The notes under the pieces are model-generated. The model did not search any database. It saw only the letters and a list, made by a program, of their open reading frames with translations, and was not told where the DNA came from. From Mesorhizobium sp. LMG 17147 (GTDB taxonomy: Bacteria > Pseudomonadota > Alphaproteobacteria > Rhizobiales > Rhizobiaceae), in NCBI RefSeq assembly GCF_024297145.1, contig NZ_JANCTC010000012.1, forward strand, positions 1-64,000: a stretch of DNA of 64,000 nt, written 5' to 3'. A program made the position numbers and the translations under genes. This document shows, piece by piece, positions 42,643-51,172 of this stretch (the first letter of the stretch is position 1; each line of letters begins with the position of its first letter).

Positions 42643-43974
42643 TCAGGCGGCCTGCAAACCCGGCAGCGACAGGTCGACTTCCTCCGGCAAGTCGCCGGCC
42701 ATAGCGGCGGCGAACTTCGTCTGGTCGAGCTCTCCTTCCCAGCGTGCCACAACGACCGTCGCTACCGCATTGCCGATGAAGTTGGTCAGCGCCCGGCACT
42801 CCGACATAAAGCGGTCGACGCCGAGGATCAGCGCCATGCCGGCGACCGGCACGGTGGGGACGACCGAAAGCGTCGCCGCCAGGGTGATGAAGCCGGCGCC
42901 GGTGATGCCGGCGGCACCCTTGGAGCTTAGCATGGCGACCGCAAGCAGCAGGATCTGGTCGCCATAGGTGAGTGGCGTGTCGGTCGCCTGCGCGATGAAC
43001 AGCGCGGCCAGCGTCATATAGATGTTGGTGCCGTCCAGATTGAAGGAATAGCCGGTCGGGATGACCAGGCCGACCACCGAGCGGTTGCAGCCGGCGCGCT
43101 CCATCTTGGCCATGAGGCCCGGCAATGCCGCTTCCGAGGACGAGGTGCCGAGCACCAGCAGCAGCTCCTCCTTGATGTAGCGGATCAGCGCCAGGATCGA
43201 GAAGCCGTTGTAGCGGGCAACTGCGCCGAGCACCACCAGCACGAACAGCAACGCGGTCAGGTAGAATGTGCCGATCAGCATGGCCAGATTGGCGATCGAG
43301 CCGATGCCGTATTTGCCGATCGTGAAGGCCATGGCGCCAAACGCGCCGATCGGCGCGGCCTTCATCAGGATGGCGACGAGGCGGAAGATCGGCGTGGTCA
43401 GCGCCTGCAGGAAATCGACGACCGGACGGCCGCGATCGCCGACCAGCGCCAGGGCGACACCGAACAGCACCGAGAAGAACAGCACCTGCAAAATGTCGCC
43501 CTGCGCGAAGGCGCCGGTGATGGTGTCGGGGATGATGTTCATGAGGAAGCCGACGATGGTCGTGTCGTGCGCCTTCTCGGCATAGGCCGTCACCTTGGCG
43601 GTATCGAGCGTGGCCGGATTGATGTGCATGCCGGCGCCGGGCTGGACGACATTGGAGACGACCAGGCCGACGACCAGCGCCAGCGTCGAGAACACCAGGA
43701 AATAGATCATCGCCTTGCCGGCGACGCGGCCGACCTTCTGCAAGTCGGAAACACCGGCGATACCGGTCGCCACGGTCAGGAAGATCACCGGCGCGATCAC
43801 CATCTTCACCAGCTTGATGAAGGCGTCGCCGAACGGCTTCATCGCCTCGCCGGTTTCGGGATAGAAATGGCCGAGCAGCACGCCGGCGGCGATCGCCGCG
43901 AGCACCTGCACATAAAGATGCCGGTATAAGGGAAGTTTGCCGCGCGGCTCGGCGGCAGCGATTGCTGTCTGCAT
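42643..43974 (-). CDS. dctA: C4-dicarboxylate/H+ symporter DctA
   Basis: A 443-residue membrane protein of the dicarboxylate/amino acid:cation symporter family. LYRHLYVQVLAAIAAGVLLG at the start, FIKLVKMVIAPVIFLTVATG, LGTSSSEAALPGLMAKMERA (serine-rich hairpin) and GYSFNLDGTNIYMTLAALF (substrate motif) are all typical. ATG 43974 has GGAGGAC upstream. It imports succinate, malate and fumarate, the carbon source of rhizobia in nodules. It is divergent from dctB, and the gap holds a sigma-54 promoter and two likely DctD sites. Confidence 0.96.
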   Translation of the reverse strand: MQTAIAAAEPRGKLPLYRHLYVQVLAAIAAGVLLGHFYPETGEAMKPFGDAFIKLVKMVIAPVIFLTVATGIAGVSDLQKVGRVAGKAMIYFLVFSTLALVVGLVVSNVVQPGAGMHINPATLDTAKVTAYAEKAHDTTIVGFLMNIIPDTITGAFAQGDILQVLFFSVLFGVALALVGDRGRPVVDFLQALTTPIFRLVAILMKAAPIGAFGAMAFTIGKYGIGSIANLAMLIGTFYLTALLFVLVVLGAVARYNGFSILALIRYIKEELLLVLGTSSSEAALPGLMAKMERAGCNRSVVGLVIPTGYSFNLDGTNIYMTLAALFIAQATDTPLTYGDQILLLAVAMLSSKGAAGITGAGFITLAATLSVVPTVPVAGMALILGVDRFMSECRALTNFIGNAVATVVVARWEGELDQTKFAAAMAGDLPEEVDLSLPGLQAA

Positions 43975-44061
43975 GACGTCCTCCATGGCGCCCCGATCGA
44001 AAGCTCGACTCCCCGGGGCAGTTGTTTTGACCAGCAGCCTCGCGACTGCCGAATTCGTGTT

Positions 44062-44077
44062 TGCAACAGCCGTGCCA
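44062..44077 (-). promoter_or_regulatory. Sigma-54 promoter of dctA
   Basis: On the minus strand the sequence reads TGGCACG-N4-TTGCA, a perfect match to the sigma-54 (RpoN) -24/-12 consensus, about 90 bp before the dctA ATG. It is the expected promoter for DctD-activated dctA. Confidence 0.88.
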
Positions 44078-44151
44078 GATACGCAGAAGAGTTATTCATC
44101 ATTGATTTTGTTGAGCATTCACAAACGGCCGCACTGCCGGACGCATGGTCA

Positions 44152-44202
44152 AGTGCGAATGTCCGCATAGGTTGAATTGTGTTTTGTGCGAGTTCATGCA
44201 CA
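44152..44202. promoter_or_regulatory. Two candidate DctD upstream activator sites
   Basis: TGTGC-N8-GCACA at 44185-44202 lies in longer arms (TTTGTGC and GCACAAA). GTGCG-N6-CCGCA at 44153-44167 is a second, less perfect site of equal spacing. Their centres are about 33 bp apart, three helical turns, some 100-130 bp upstream of the dctA promoter. Position and form fit tandem DctD sites. Confidence 0.65.
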
Positions 44203-44210
44203 AATGGGCG

Positions 44211-46070
44211 ATGCTGCAACGCCCCGCCGGTGCCTTGTCTTCGACGCCCGAGCAACTCGCCAGGCGGGCGCGCCGAGCCTGGCTGCTGTTTGCGGTCGTC
44301 GCGCTTTTGATCGTCACGGCAGCGCTCTACGGCGCCGGCCTTTACGGCCGTACCGCCGAGATCGGGACCCTGGCGGCGCAGGGGCGTACCGACGCCAATC
44401 TGAAGGTCGCGCTGCTGCGCGCCGTGCTCGAAAGCCCGCGCGCCCTGCCCCTGCTGTTGTCCGCGGACCAGCAAGTGCGTGACGCGCTGACGCAGAAAAA
44501 CGCCGCGGCAATCGATGTGCTGAACCGCAAGCTCGAGGGGCTGGTCTCCGGCACCAAGGCGTCGGTGCTCTATGTGATCGACGCCGACGGACTGGCGATC
44601 GCCTCCAGCAACTGGCGCGAGCCGATCAGCTTCGTCGGCAACGACTACCGTTTTCGCGATTATTTCTCCGGCGCGATGCAGGCCGGAACCGCCGAATATT
44701 TTGCGCTCGGCAATGTCAGCAAGCGTCCCGGCCTCTACATTTCGCGGCGCGTCGGCGATGCCGCCGCACCGCTCGGCGTCGTCGTCGTCAAGATGGAGTT
44801 CGACCAGCTCGAAGCCGACTGGCGCGAGGCCAACCGCCCGGCCTATGTCAGCGACGAGAATGGCGTCGTGCTGATCACCAGCGTGCCGTCCTGGCGCTTC
44901 ATGACAACCGCGCCGCTGGCCGCACCCAAGCAAGCCGCAATTCGCGACAGCCAACAGTTCGGCGACGCGCCGCTTGTGCCGTTGCCGATCATGCACCCGC
45001 AGGCGCTCAGCCCGGATGTGTCGATCGTCCACGCGGTGACGCCCGGCGGCAGCGACGCGCAGTATCTCAGCCTTGCGACGCCGGTTCCTTCGACCCCCTG
45101 GCGGCTCGACTATCTGATCCCGGCCGAGGCGCCGATCGCCGCTGCCGTCCGCGAAATGCGGCTTCTGGCCCTGGGTGTCGTCGTGCCGCTGCTCGGCCTG
45201 GCCGCGTATCTGTTGTGGCGCCGGCAGTCGGCGCAGATGCGGATTGCCGCCGAACAGGCGGCGCGCACCGAGCTCGAACGCCGCGTCGTCGAACGCACCG
45301 AGGATCTGAGCCGCGCCCGCGACCGGTTGCAGGCCGAGATCACCGGCCACCGCAACACGGAGGCAAAGCTCCAGGTGGTGCAGCAGGACCTGGTCCAGGC
45401 CAACCGCCTCGCCATCCTCGGCCAGGTCGCCGCCGGCGTCGCCCATGAGATCAACCAGCCGGTCGCCACCATCCGTGCCTATGCCGACAACGCCCGCACC
45501 TTCCTCGACCGCAAGCAGACCGGGCCGGCTGAGGAAAATCTCGGCGCCATTGCAGCCCTTACCGAACGCATCGGCTCAATCACCGAGGAGTTGAAGGCAT
45601 TTGCCCGCAAGGGCCGCACCGCCGCCGAGCCCGTCGAATTGCGCGGCGTCATCGAGGGCGCCGTCATGCTGTTGAGAAGCCGCTTTGCCGGCCGGCTCGA
45701 CGCATTGGTCGTCGACCTGCCGCTGCCGAGCCTCAAGGTCATGGGCAATCGGGTGCGGCTCGAACAGGTGCTGATCAATCTCTTCCAGAACGCGCTGGAG
45801 GCGCTCGACGGCCGCGACGACGCTCATGTGCTGGTCTCGGTCGAAGAGACCGCGGATTGCGTGACGATCAGCGTATCCGACAACGGACCCGGCATTCCGC
45901 CGGCGATCCTCAAATCGCTGTTCACGCCGTTCAACACCTCCAAGGAAAAAGGCCTTGGCCTCGGCCTCGTCATCTCCAAGGACATCGTCGCCGACTATGG
46001 CGGACGCATCGAGGTTTCGAGCGGCGACAGCGGCACCCGCTTCACCATTCATCTCCAGACAGCAGCGTAA
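44211..46070 (+). CDS. dctB: C4-dicarboxylate sensor histidine kinase DctB
   Basis: About 619 residues. A membrane helix near residue 30 (WLLFAVVALLIVTAALYGAG) and one near 325 frame a periplasmic PAS-like sensor with SNWREPISFVGNDYRFRDYF, typical of DctB. The kinase core has GQVAAGVAHEINQPVATIRA (phospho-His about 412), NLFQNALEAL (N box) and DNGPGIP / GLGLGLVIS (G boxes). ATG 44211 is preferred since an earlier ATG at 44196 lies inside a likely DctD site. DctD follows after 6 bp. Confidence 0.94.
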   Translation: MLQRPAGALSSTPEQLARRARRAWLLFAVVALLIVTAALYGAGLYGRTAEIGTLAAQGRTDANLKVALLRAVLESPRALPLLLSADQQVRDALTQKNAAAIDVLNRKLEGLVSGTKASVLYVIDADGLAIASSNWREPISFVGNDYRFRDYFSGAMQAGTAEYFALGNVSKRPGLYISRRVGDAAAPLGVVVVKMEFDQLEADWREANRPAYVSDENGVVLITSVPSWRFMTTAPLAAPKQAAIRDSQQFGDAPLVPLPIMHPQALSPDVSIVHAVTPGGSDAQYLSLATPVPSTPWRLDYLIPAEAPIAAAVREMRLLALGVVVPLLGLAAYLLWRRQSAQMRIAAEQAARTELERRVVERTEDLSRARDRLQAEITGHRNTEAKLQVVQQDLVQANRLAILGQVAAGVAHEINQPVATIRAYADNARTFLDRKQTGPAEENLGAIAALTERIGSITEELKAFARKGRTAAEPVELRGVIEGAVMLLRSRFAGRLDALVVDLPLPSLKVMGNRVRLEQVLINLFQNALEALDGRDDAHVLVSVEETADCVTISVSDNGPGIPPAILKSLFTPFNTSKEKGLGLGLVISKDIVADYGGRIEVSSGDSGTRFTIHLQTAA

Positions 46071-46076
46071 GCCATC

Positions 46077-47432
46077 ATGACCAACGACAATTCCGCACCG
46101 GTGGTCCTGATCGACGACGATCGCGATCTCCTCAAGGCCACCGCGCAAACGCTGGAGCTTGCCGGCTTCTCGGTCTCGGCCTTTGCGGTGGCGGCCGAGG
46201 CGCTGGCCACGCTCGACGCCGGTTTTGCCGGCGTCGTGGTGTCGGATATCCGCATGCCGGAGATCGACGGCTTGCAGCTTTTCAATCGCATCCTGCGGCT
46301 GGATGCCGACATTCCCGTCATCCTCGTCACCGGCCATGGCGACATCGCCATGGCCGTCAAGGCGATCAAGGACGGCGCCTACGACTTCATCACAAAGCCC
46401 TTCGCCGCCGACCGGCTGGTGCAGAGCGTGCGCCGCGCGGCGGAAAAGCGCCGCCTGGTGATGGAGAACCGCGCTTTGCGCGAGGCGGCCGGAGAGGCGC
46501 AGGACGGCCTGCCGCTGATCGGCCAGACGCCGGCGATGGACAGGCTGCGCCGTACGCTGCGCCAGATCGCCGATACCGACGTCGACGTGCTGGTGACCGG
46601 CGAGACCGGCTCCGGCAAGGAGGTGGTGGCAAGTCTTCTGCATCGCTGGAGCCGCCGCGCCAAGGGCAATTTCGTCGCGCTGAATTGCGGCACGCTGCCG
46701 GAGACCGTCATCGAGAGCGAGTTGTTCGGCCATGAGGCCGGCGCCTTCACCGGCGCGCAGAAGAAACGGATCGGCCGCATCGAGCACGCCAGCGGCGGCA
46801 CGCTGTTCCTCGACGAGATCGAAAGCATGCCGGTCTCGACACAGGTGCAGATGCTGCGCGTGCTGGAGATGCGCGAGGTCACGCCGCTCGGCACCAACGA
46901 GGTGCGGCCGGTGGATCTGCGCGTCGTCGCCGCCGCCAAGGTCGACCTCGGCGATCCGCGCCAGCGCGGCGCTTTCCGCGAGGATCTCTATTACCGGCTC
47001 AACGTGGTAACGATCTCGATCCCGCCGCTGCGCGAGCGCCGCGACGATGTCGCCCTGCTGTTTTTCTATTTCGCCGAGCGCGCCGCCGCCCGCTTCCACC
47101 GCCCTGTGCCGGCAGTGCCGGCGACGGTGCATCGCCATCTGAGCGACCATGACTGGCCGGGCAATGTGCGCGAACTGGCGCATTTCGCCGAGCGGTTTGT
47201 GCTTGGACTGGAGGAAGGCGCCGAGACGCAACCCCCTGCCCCGACCCAATCGAACGCCGCCATGAAGCTGCCGGAGCGGCTGGAGCGCTACGAGGCCGAC
47301 ATCATTCGCGAGACGCTTGGCCGCAACGACGGCGATGTCAGGCGCACGATCGAAGCGCTGGGGATTCCGCGCAAGACCTTCTACGACAAGCTCCAGCGCC
47401 ACGGCATCGTGCGCAGCGATTTTTCCCGGTAA
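46077..47432 (+). CDS. dctD: Sigma-54-dependent response regulator DctD
   Basis: A 451-residue activator. The receiver domain has phospho-acceptor Asp57 in VVVSDIRMPEIDGL. The AAA+ domain carries Walker A GETGSGKEVV, the sigma-54 contact loop EAGAFTGAQ, Walker B GGTLFLDEIESMP and an arginine-finger region. The C terminus is a Fis-type helix-turn-helix (DVRRTIEALGIPRKTFYDKL). It is phosphorylated by DctB and activates dctA from the upstream sites. The gene starts 6 bp after dctB. Confidence 0.95.
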   Translation: MTNDNSAPVVLIDDDRDLLKATAQTLELAGFSVSAFAVAAEALATLDAGFAGVVVSDIRMPEIDGLQLFNRILRLDADIPVILVTGHGDIAMAVKAIKDGAYDFITKPFAADRLVQSVRRAAEKRRLVMENRALREAAGEAQDGLPLIGQTPAMDRLRRTLRQIADTDVDVLVTGETGSGKEVVASLLHRWSRRAKGNFVALNCGTLPETVIESELFGHEAGAFTGAQKKRIGRIEHASGGTLFLDEIESMPVSTQVQMLRVLEMREVTPLGTNEVRPVDLRVVAAAKVDLGDPRQRGAFREDLYYRLNVVTISIPPLRERRDDVALLFFYFAERAAARFHRPVPAVPATVHRHLSDHDWPGNVRELAHFAERFVLGLEEGAETQPPAPTQSNAAMKLPERLERYEADIIRETLGRNDGDVRRTIEALGIPRKTFYDKLQRHGIVRSDFSR

Positions 47433-47463
47433 TCGCCGCCGGCCTCGCGACCGGGCGGCTCGG

Positions 47464-48207
47464 CTATTTGGCGTCGTGGAAGATGATGCCGACAGTGTGG
47501 CGCATGCCGGAGCGTAGTCGGCTTACGCCGTGCCTGAGGTTGACGCGGTAATTGCCCTTGCTGCCCTGGACCGGACGATTGTGGACCGCGAAGGCGACTG
47601 CATCGCCCTGGCGCAGCGGCACCACCTCGGCGCGGCTCTGCATGCGCGGACGCTGCTCGGTCAGCACGAACTCGCCGCCGGTGAAATCCTTGCCTGGTTC
47701 CGACAATAGGATCGTCACCTGCAACGGGAACGCCAGATCGCCGTAGAGATCCTGGTGCAGGCAGTTGAAGTCGCCGGGGACATATTGCAGCAGGAGCGGC
47801 GTCGGCCGCGTCTGGCCCTGCTGGTGACATTGCTCGAGGAACGCGGCGTGTTCGTCGGGATAGCGCTGCGCGATACCCATGCGCGCGTTCCAGTCGTTGG
47901 CAACCACGGCCAGGCGCGGATAGAGCGCTGTGCGCAAGCCGCCGATCAAGTCGGGCAAGGGATAGCGGAAATAGCGGTACTCCCCCTTGCCGAAACCATG
48001 CCGCGCCATGTGCACATGGCTGCGGAAATGGCTCTCGTCCGGATAGAGGCTGGCTATCTGTCCGCACTCCTGCGGCGTCAGCAGCTTTTCCATCACCGCG
48101 CAGCCATAGCCGCTCAGCTCATCGGCCAGCGTCCGCCAGTCATATCCGGCAACGCGCACCTCCGCCGATTTCACCGCCGCTTTCGCGCCTATCGAATGGA
48201 TGGTCAT
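47464..48207 (-). CDS. 2OG-Fe(II) oxygenase (prolyl-hydroxylase-like)
   Basis: A 247-residue double-stranded beta-helix oxygenase. The iron triad is HQD in DFNCLHQDLYGDLAFPLQVT and the His in NYRVNLRHGVSRLRSG; the following Arg in GMRHTVGIIFHDA probably binds 2-oxoglutarate. GKDFTGGEFVL and QGDAVAFAVHNRPV are further family marks. The ATG at 48207 opens MTIHSIGAKAAV. The substrate is unknown; some relatives modify nucleic acids or proteins. Convergent with dctD. Confidence 0.88.
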   Translation of the reverse strand: MTIHSIGAKAAVKSAEVRVAGYDWRTLADELSGYGCAVMEKLLTPQECGQIASLYPDESHFRSHVHMARHGFGKGEYRYFRYPLPDLIGGLRTALYPRLAVVANDWNARMGIAQRYPDEHAAFLEQCHQQGQTRPTPLLLQYVPGDFNCLHQDLYGDLAFPLQVTILLSEPGKDFTGGEFVLTEQRPRMQSRAEVVPLRQGDAVAFAVHNRPVQGSKGNYRVNLRHGVSRLRSGMRHTVGIIFHDAK

Positions 48208-48368
48208 GGCTTCGCCTCCTGTGGCTTCTCTGTCATTGAGATGGGTGAAACGGCGCGCGCGGACCACCCGTTTCTTGCCGGGTGAGCCTTGCGGGACGGG
48301 ACGTCATTCAATTTCCGATTTCGTGGTCATGGGCTAAACTTGTTCCACTCAACGGGACCGCCACCTCT

Positions 48369-49094
48369 ATGATCGTCCAGACCTGCATCAATGGCGCGCG
48401 CAGCGCCGATTTCCACCCCCGACTGCCGCTTGATCCCGAAGCCATTGCGCGAGACGGCACGGCCTGCGTGGCCGCAGGTGCGGCCGAGTTGCATGTCCAT
48501 GCACGCGGGCTCGATGGCCGCGAAAGCCTTGCCCCTGACGCAATGGACCCGACCGTGCTGGCGCTGCGCCGCGCCTGCCCGGGAACGCTGATCGGCGTCT
48601 CCACCGGCGCCTGGATCGAGAGCGACGACGAGCGCACGCTTGCTGCGATCGCCCGCTGGAGCGAGCTGCCCGACTATGCCTCGGTCAATCTCAGCGAGAA
48701 TGCAGCACCGGCAGTCATGGGCCGTCTGCGCCAGCGCGGCATTGGCATCGAGGCGGGGCTTGCCTCCGTAGCCGACGCCGAACGCCTGGTGAGCCTCGAC
48801 CATGGCAACCGCGTGCTGCGCATCCTGATCGAAATCTCCGAGCAGGAGCCGGACGCTGCGCTTGAGATCAGCGACGATATCGCCGCCGTGCTCGACGGCG
48901 CCGGAATGCGCCGGGCAATCCTGCTGCACGGCGCCGACGCCACGGTCTGGCCTTTCGTGCACCGGGCGGCGGAACGCCGTTGGTCGACGCGCGTCGGACT
49001 GGAAGACGGCAAGGAGCTTCCTGATGGAACAATAGCACCCGGTAACGCTGCGCTGACAGCGGCAGCCGTCGCTATCTTCGAGACCGGTCGTTAG
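48369..49094 (+). CDS. BKACE (3-keto-5-aminohexanoate cleavage) family protein
   Basis: A 241-residue TIM-barrel enzyme. It starts MIVQTCINGARSADFHPRLP, and AAELHVHARGLDGRES carries the two zinc-ligand His residues. Members condense a beta-keto acid with acetyl-CoA in a retro-Claisen reaction. It is shorter than the typical 270-310 residues, matching a short branch annotated only by family. The frame extends upstream, but ATG 48369 gives the family N terminus. It is alone and divergent from the oxygenase. Confidence 0.82.
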   Translation: MIVQTCINGARSADFHPRLPLDPEAIARDGTACVAAGAAELHVHARGLDGRESLAPDAMDPTVLALRRACPGTLIGVSTGAWIESDDERTLAAIARWSELPDYASVNLSENAAPAVMGRLRQRGIGIEAGLASVADAERLVSLDHGNRVLRILIEISEQEPDAALEISDDIAAVLDGAGMRRAILLHGADATVWPFVHRAAERRWSTRVGLEDGKELPDGTIAPGNAALTAAAVAIFETGR

Positions 49095-49306
49095 CACGGG
49101 GAAAGCGTCGATGGCCGCCGATCCCTCTTCAGGGGCGAGATAGCAAGTTTGGCAAATAGGCAGGTCTAAGTCGGCGAACTCAAGCGTGGCAGCACGCTAA
49201 TGTCAGTAAAATCTATATAAAACTTTACATATTAATTAAACCAGCAATTAATCAGCACATCAACGACCCCGTATGTTAGTGCTCTCCCGCACCGGGGACC
49301 ATTTTT

Positions 49307-50350
49307 ATGAAAATCATTCCGCAGAATGATCACGCCGCGCCGCGCCGGATTCAACAGTATACATCGATACAGATCCTGCGGGGGCTAGCAGCCCTCATGG
49401 TTGTTACCTATCATCTTCCGGGCGCACTGGGCATGCTCGACCTGCGTATTCCCGTTCTGAACAGTGGCGTCGACTTGTTTTTCGTCATCAGTGGTTTTGT
49501 CATGGTTCTCTCGACGGAGAACAGACGCTCAGACCACCGTGCTTTTTTGATGCAGCGGTTCACGCGCGTCGTTCCGTTCTATTGGGTTATGATCTTCCTC
49601 ATGGTCGCCGCACTTTGGTTGTTTGCCGGTCGTGCAGTGTCTCTTGAGCAGATCACCAATAGCCTGCTTTTCATACCCTATCTCGATACGGTCACAGGCT
49701 ATGTCCAACCGGTGCTTGGCGTCGGTTGGACGCTCAATCTGGAAATCCTGTTTTACATTCTGTTCGCGGCGACTATGCGTGTCGGCACGCTGACGCAAAT
49801 GGCCATGGTCGGCGTTGTCTTTGCAATCGCCGTAGCGGCGCGCATCGTCTTCAAACCCGCCGCCAACACTGTGCTGTTTTTCTATACCACGCCAATCCTG
49901 TTTGAGTTCCTTGCCGGCATGGCGCTCGGCCACCTTGTCGGCAGACTGGCGCGTTTGCCTACCGTCCTGGGTGTCTCGGCGCTCGTGTTCGCCATCGTGT
50001 CCATGCTGGTGATGGTACTTGGCTTCAACTTGCCGCGAACCCTTGCTCAGGGAATCCCGGCGTTGATCCTTGTCGCCGGTTGCATCAGCCTGGAAAACTA
50101 CTTCCGGCTTTTTGCTCCTCGCCTGCTGGCAAGGCTGGGCGATGCCTCCTACTCTCTCTATCTGACGCATCCTATCGTGCTGCTTGCGACCGCTCCTGTC
50201 GTTGCAAGCGTCAGCGTATCACCATGGCTTGCTGGCATGGTTATTGTCACCGCCTGCATTGCCGTCTCCCTGGCCAGCTACAGTTTTGTTGAAAAGCCGA
50301 TTTTGGCCATTTCGCGGATGAGCCTTTCCGCCCGTCACGTGAAGGCATGA
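49307..50350 (+). CDS. Acyltransferase family 3 membrane protein
   Basis: A 347-residue protein with about ten membrane helices. QILRGLAALMVVTYHLPGAL supplies the catalytic His near residue 40, VDLFFVISGFVMVLSTENR the second family signature, and LGVGWTLNLEILFYILFAAT a third. It likely acylates a surface sugar. It has a long AT-rich upstream region and GC is lower than its neighbours. It is not part of the glycan cluster at 19-24 kb. Confidence 0.9.
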   Translation: MKIIPQNDHAAPRRIQQYTSIQILRGLAALMVVTYHLPGALGMLDLRIPVLNSGVDLFFVISGFVMVLSTENRRSDHRAFLMQRFTRVVPFYWVMIFLMVAALWLFAGRAVSLEQITNSLLFIPYLDTVTGYVQPVLGVGWTLNLEILFYILFAATMRVGTLTQMAMVGVVFAIAVAARIVFKPAANTVLFFYTTPILFEFLAGMALGHLVGRLARLPTVLGVSALVFAIVSMLVMVLGFNLPRTLAQGIPALILVAGCISLENYFRLFAPRLLARLGDASYSLYLTHPIVLLATAPVVASVSVSPWLAGMVIVTACIAVSLASYSFVEKPILAISRMSLSARHVKA

Positions 50351-50430
50351 GTTGCGGCTGCGCTCCGCGGAACCACGCTGTCCCGCCAACCTCAAACCGG
50401 CGGCGCTAAACCTTCAAAGGTATGGGAAAA

Positions 50431-50457
50431 CAAAAAACCCGCCTCGGGGAGGCGGGT
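50431..50457 (-). terminator. Strong hairpin with T-run on the minus strand
   Basis: ACCCGCCTC-GGG-GAGGCGGGT (50437-50457) is a perfect 9-bp stem. On the minus strand it is followed by TTTTTTG, a textbook Rho-independent terminator, but no minus-strand gene lies upstream. It may end a short RNA starting near 50.5 kb or act after the acyltransferase gene. The rest of 50351-50668 holds no other feature. Confidence 0.6.
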
Positions 50458-50668
50458 CTCTGGAGCCAATTAACACCATACCCAAATCAGTAGCATAGCT
50501 GCCGGCACAAAGCAAGAACAAAATGTGGCGTCCTCGACGAAACTGCCGACAGGCATAGGGGCACCGCGCACGACATGCCTCTTGCCATTGTTAAAAATCT
50601 CTCATAACGTATTTTCATATCCGAAAGAAAATCCGACCGTTTATTTCCCTTTATGAAAGCCTGAGCGT

Positions 50669-51172
50669 TTGCGCGAACATCTCGATCAGACCGACCGGCG
50701 ACTGGTCAAGCTGCTGTCGCAGGACGCGCAGCTTGGCGTCAACCGCCTTGCTGAGAAGATGGCGATCTCGGTGCCGACGGTGCGCATGCGGCTGCGCAAC
50801 CTGCTCGACCGCAACCTGCTCAAGATCGTCGGGCTGCTCAACCTGACCGAACGCCCCGAGCTGATCTCGGCGATCGTCGGCATCAATGCGCAAGGACGCG
50901 GCCGCGCCCGGGAACTGGCGCAGCGCATCTCCGAACTGCCTTTCGTGAACTCGGCCGCCGTCGTCACCGGACGCTTCGACATCATCGTCGACGTGACCGT
51001 GGCCGGTGATGTCGCCGATCTCTACCGCGTCACCAGCGAGCTGATCCCCGGCGCCGGTGAGCCGGGCGAAGTCGTGCGCAGCGAGACCTTCGTCGTCATG
51101 GCGTCCTGCAACAAATGGGTCAGCCTGCCGGAAGGCTGCTGGTCGGACGAGACGCGGAAGGAAATGGCATGA
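50669..51172 (+). CDS. Lrp/AsnC-family transcriptional regulator
   Basis: A 167-residue regulator starting with TTG (REHLDQTDRRLVKLLSQDAQ). The helix-turn-helix is VNRLAEKMAISVPTVRMRLR, and the sensor part has FVNSAAVVTGRFDIIVDVTV. The last codons overlap the next gene by 4 bp (ATGA), so regulator and enzyme are translated together. Probably controls the operon up to 55449. Confidence 0.9.
   Translation: MREHLDQTDRRLVKLLSQDAQLGVNRLAEKMAISVPTVRMRLRNLLDRNLLKIVGLLNLTERPELISAIVGINAQGRGRARELAQRISELPFVNSAAVVTGRFDIIVDVTVAGDVADLYRVTSELIPGAGEPGEVVRSETFVVMASCNKWVSLPEGCWSDETRKEMA

Noticed and set aside
43839..45446. A 535-codon minus-strand frame
   Set aside because: Antisense to dctB; would also overlap the sigma-54 control region.
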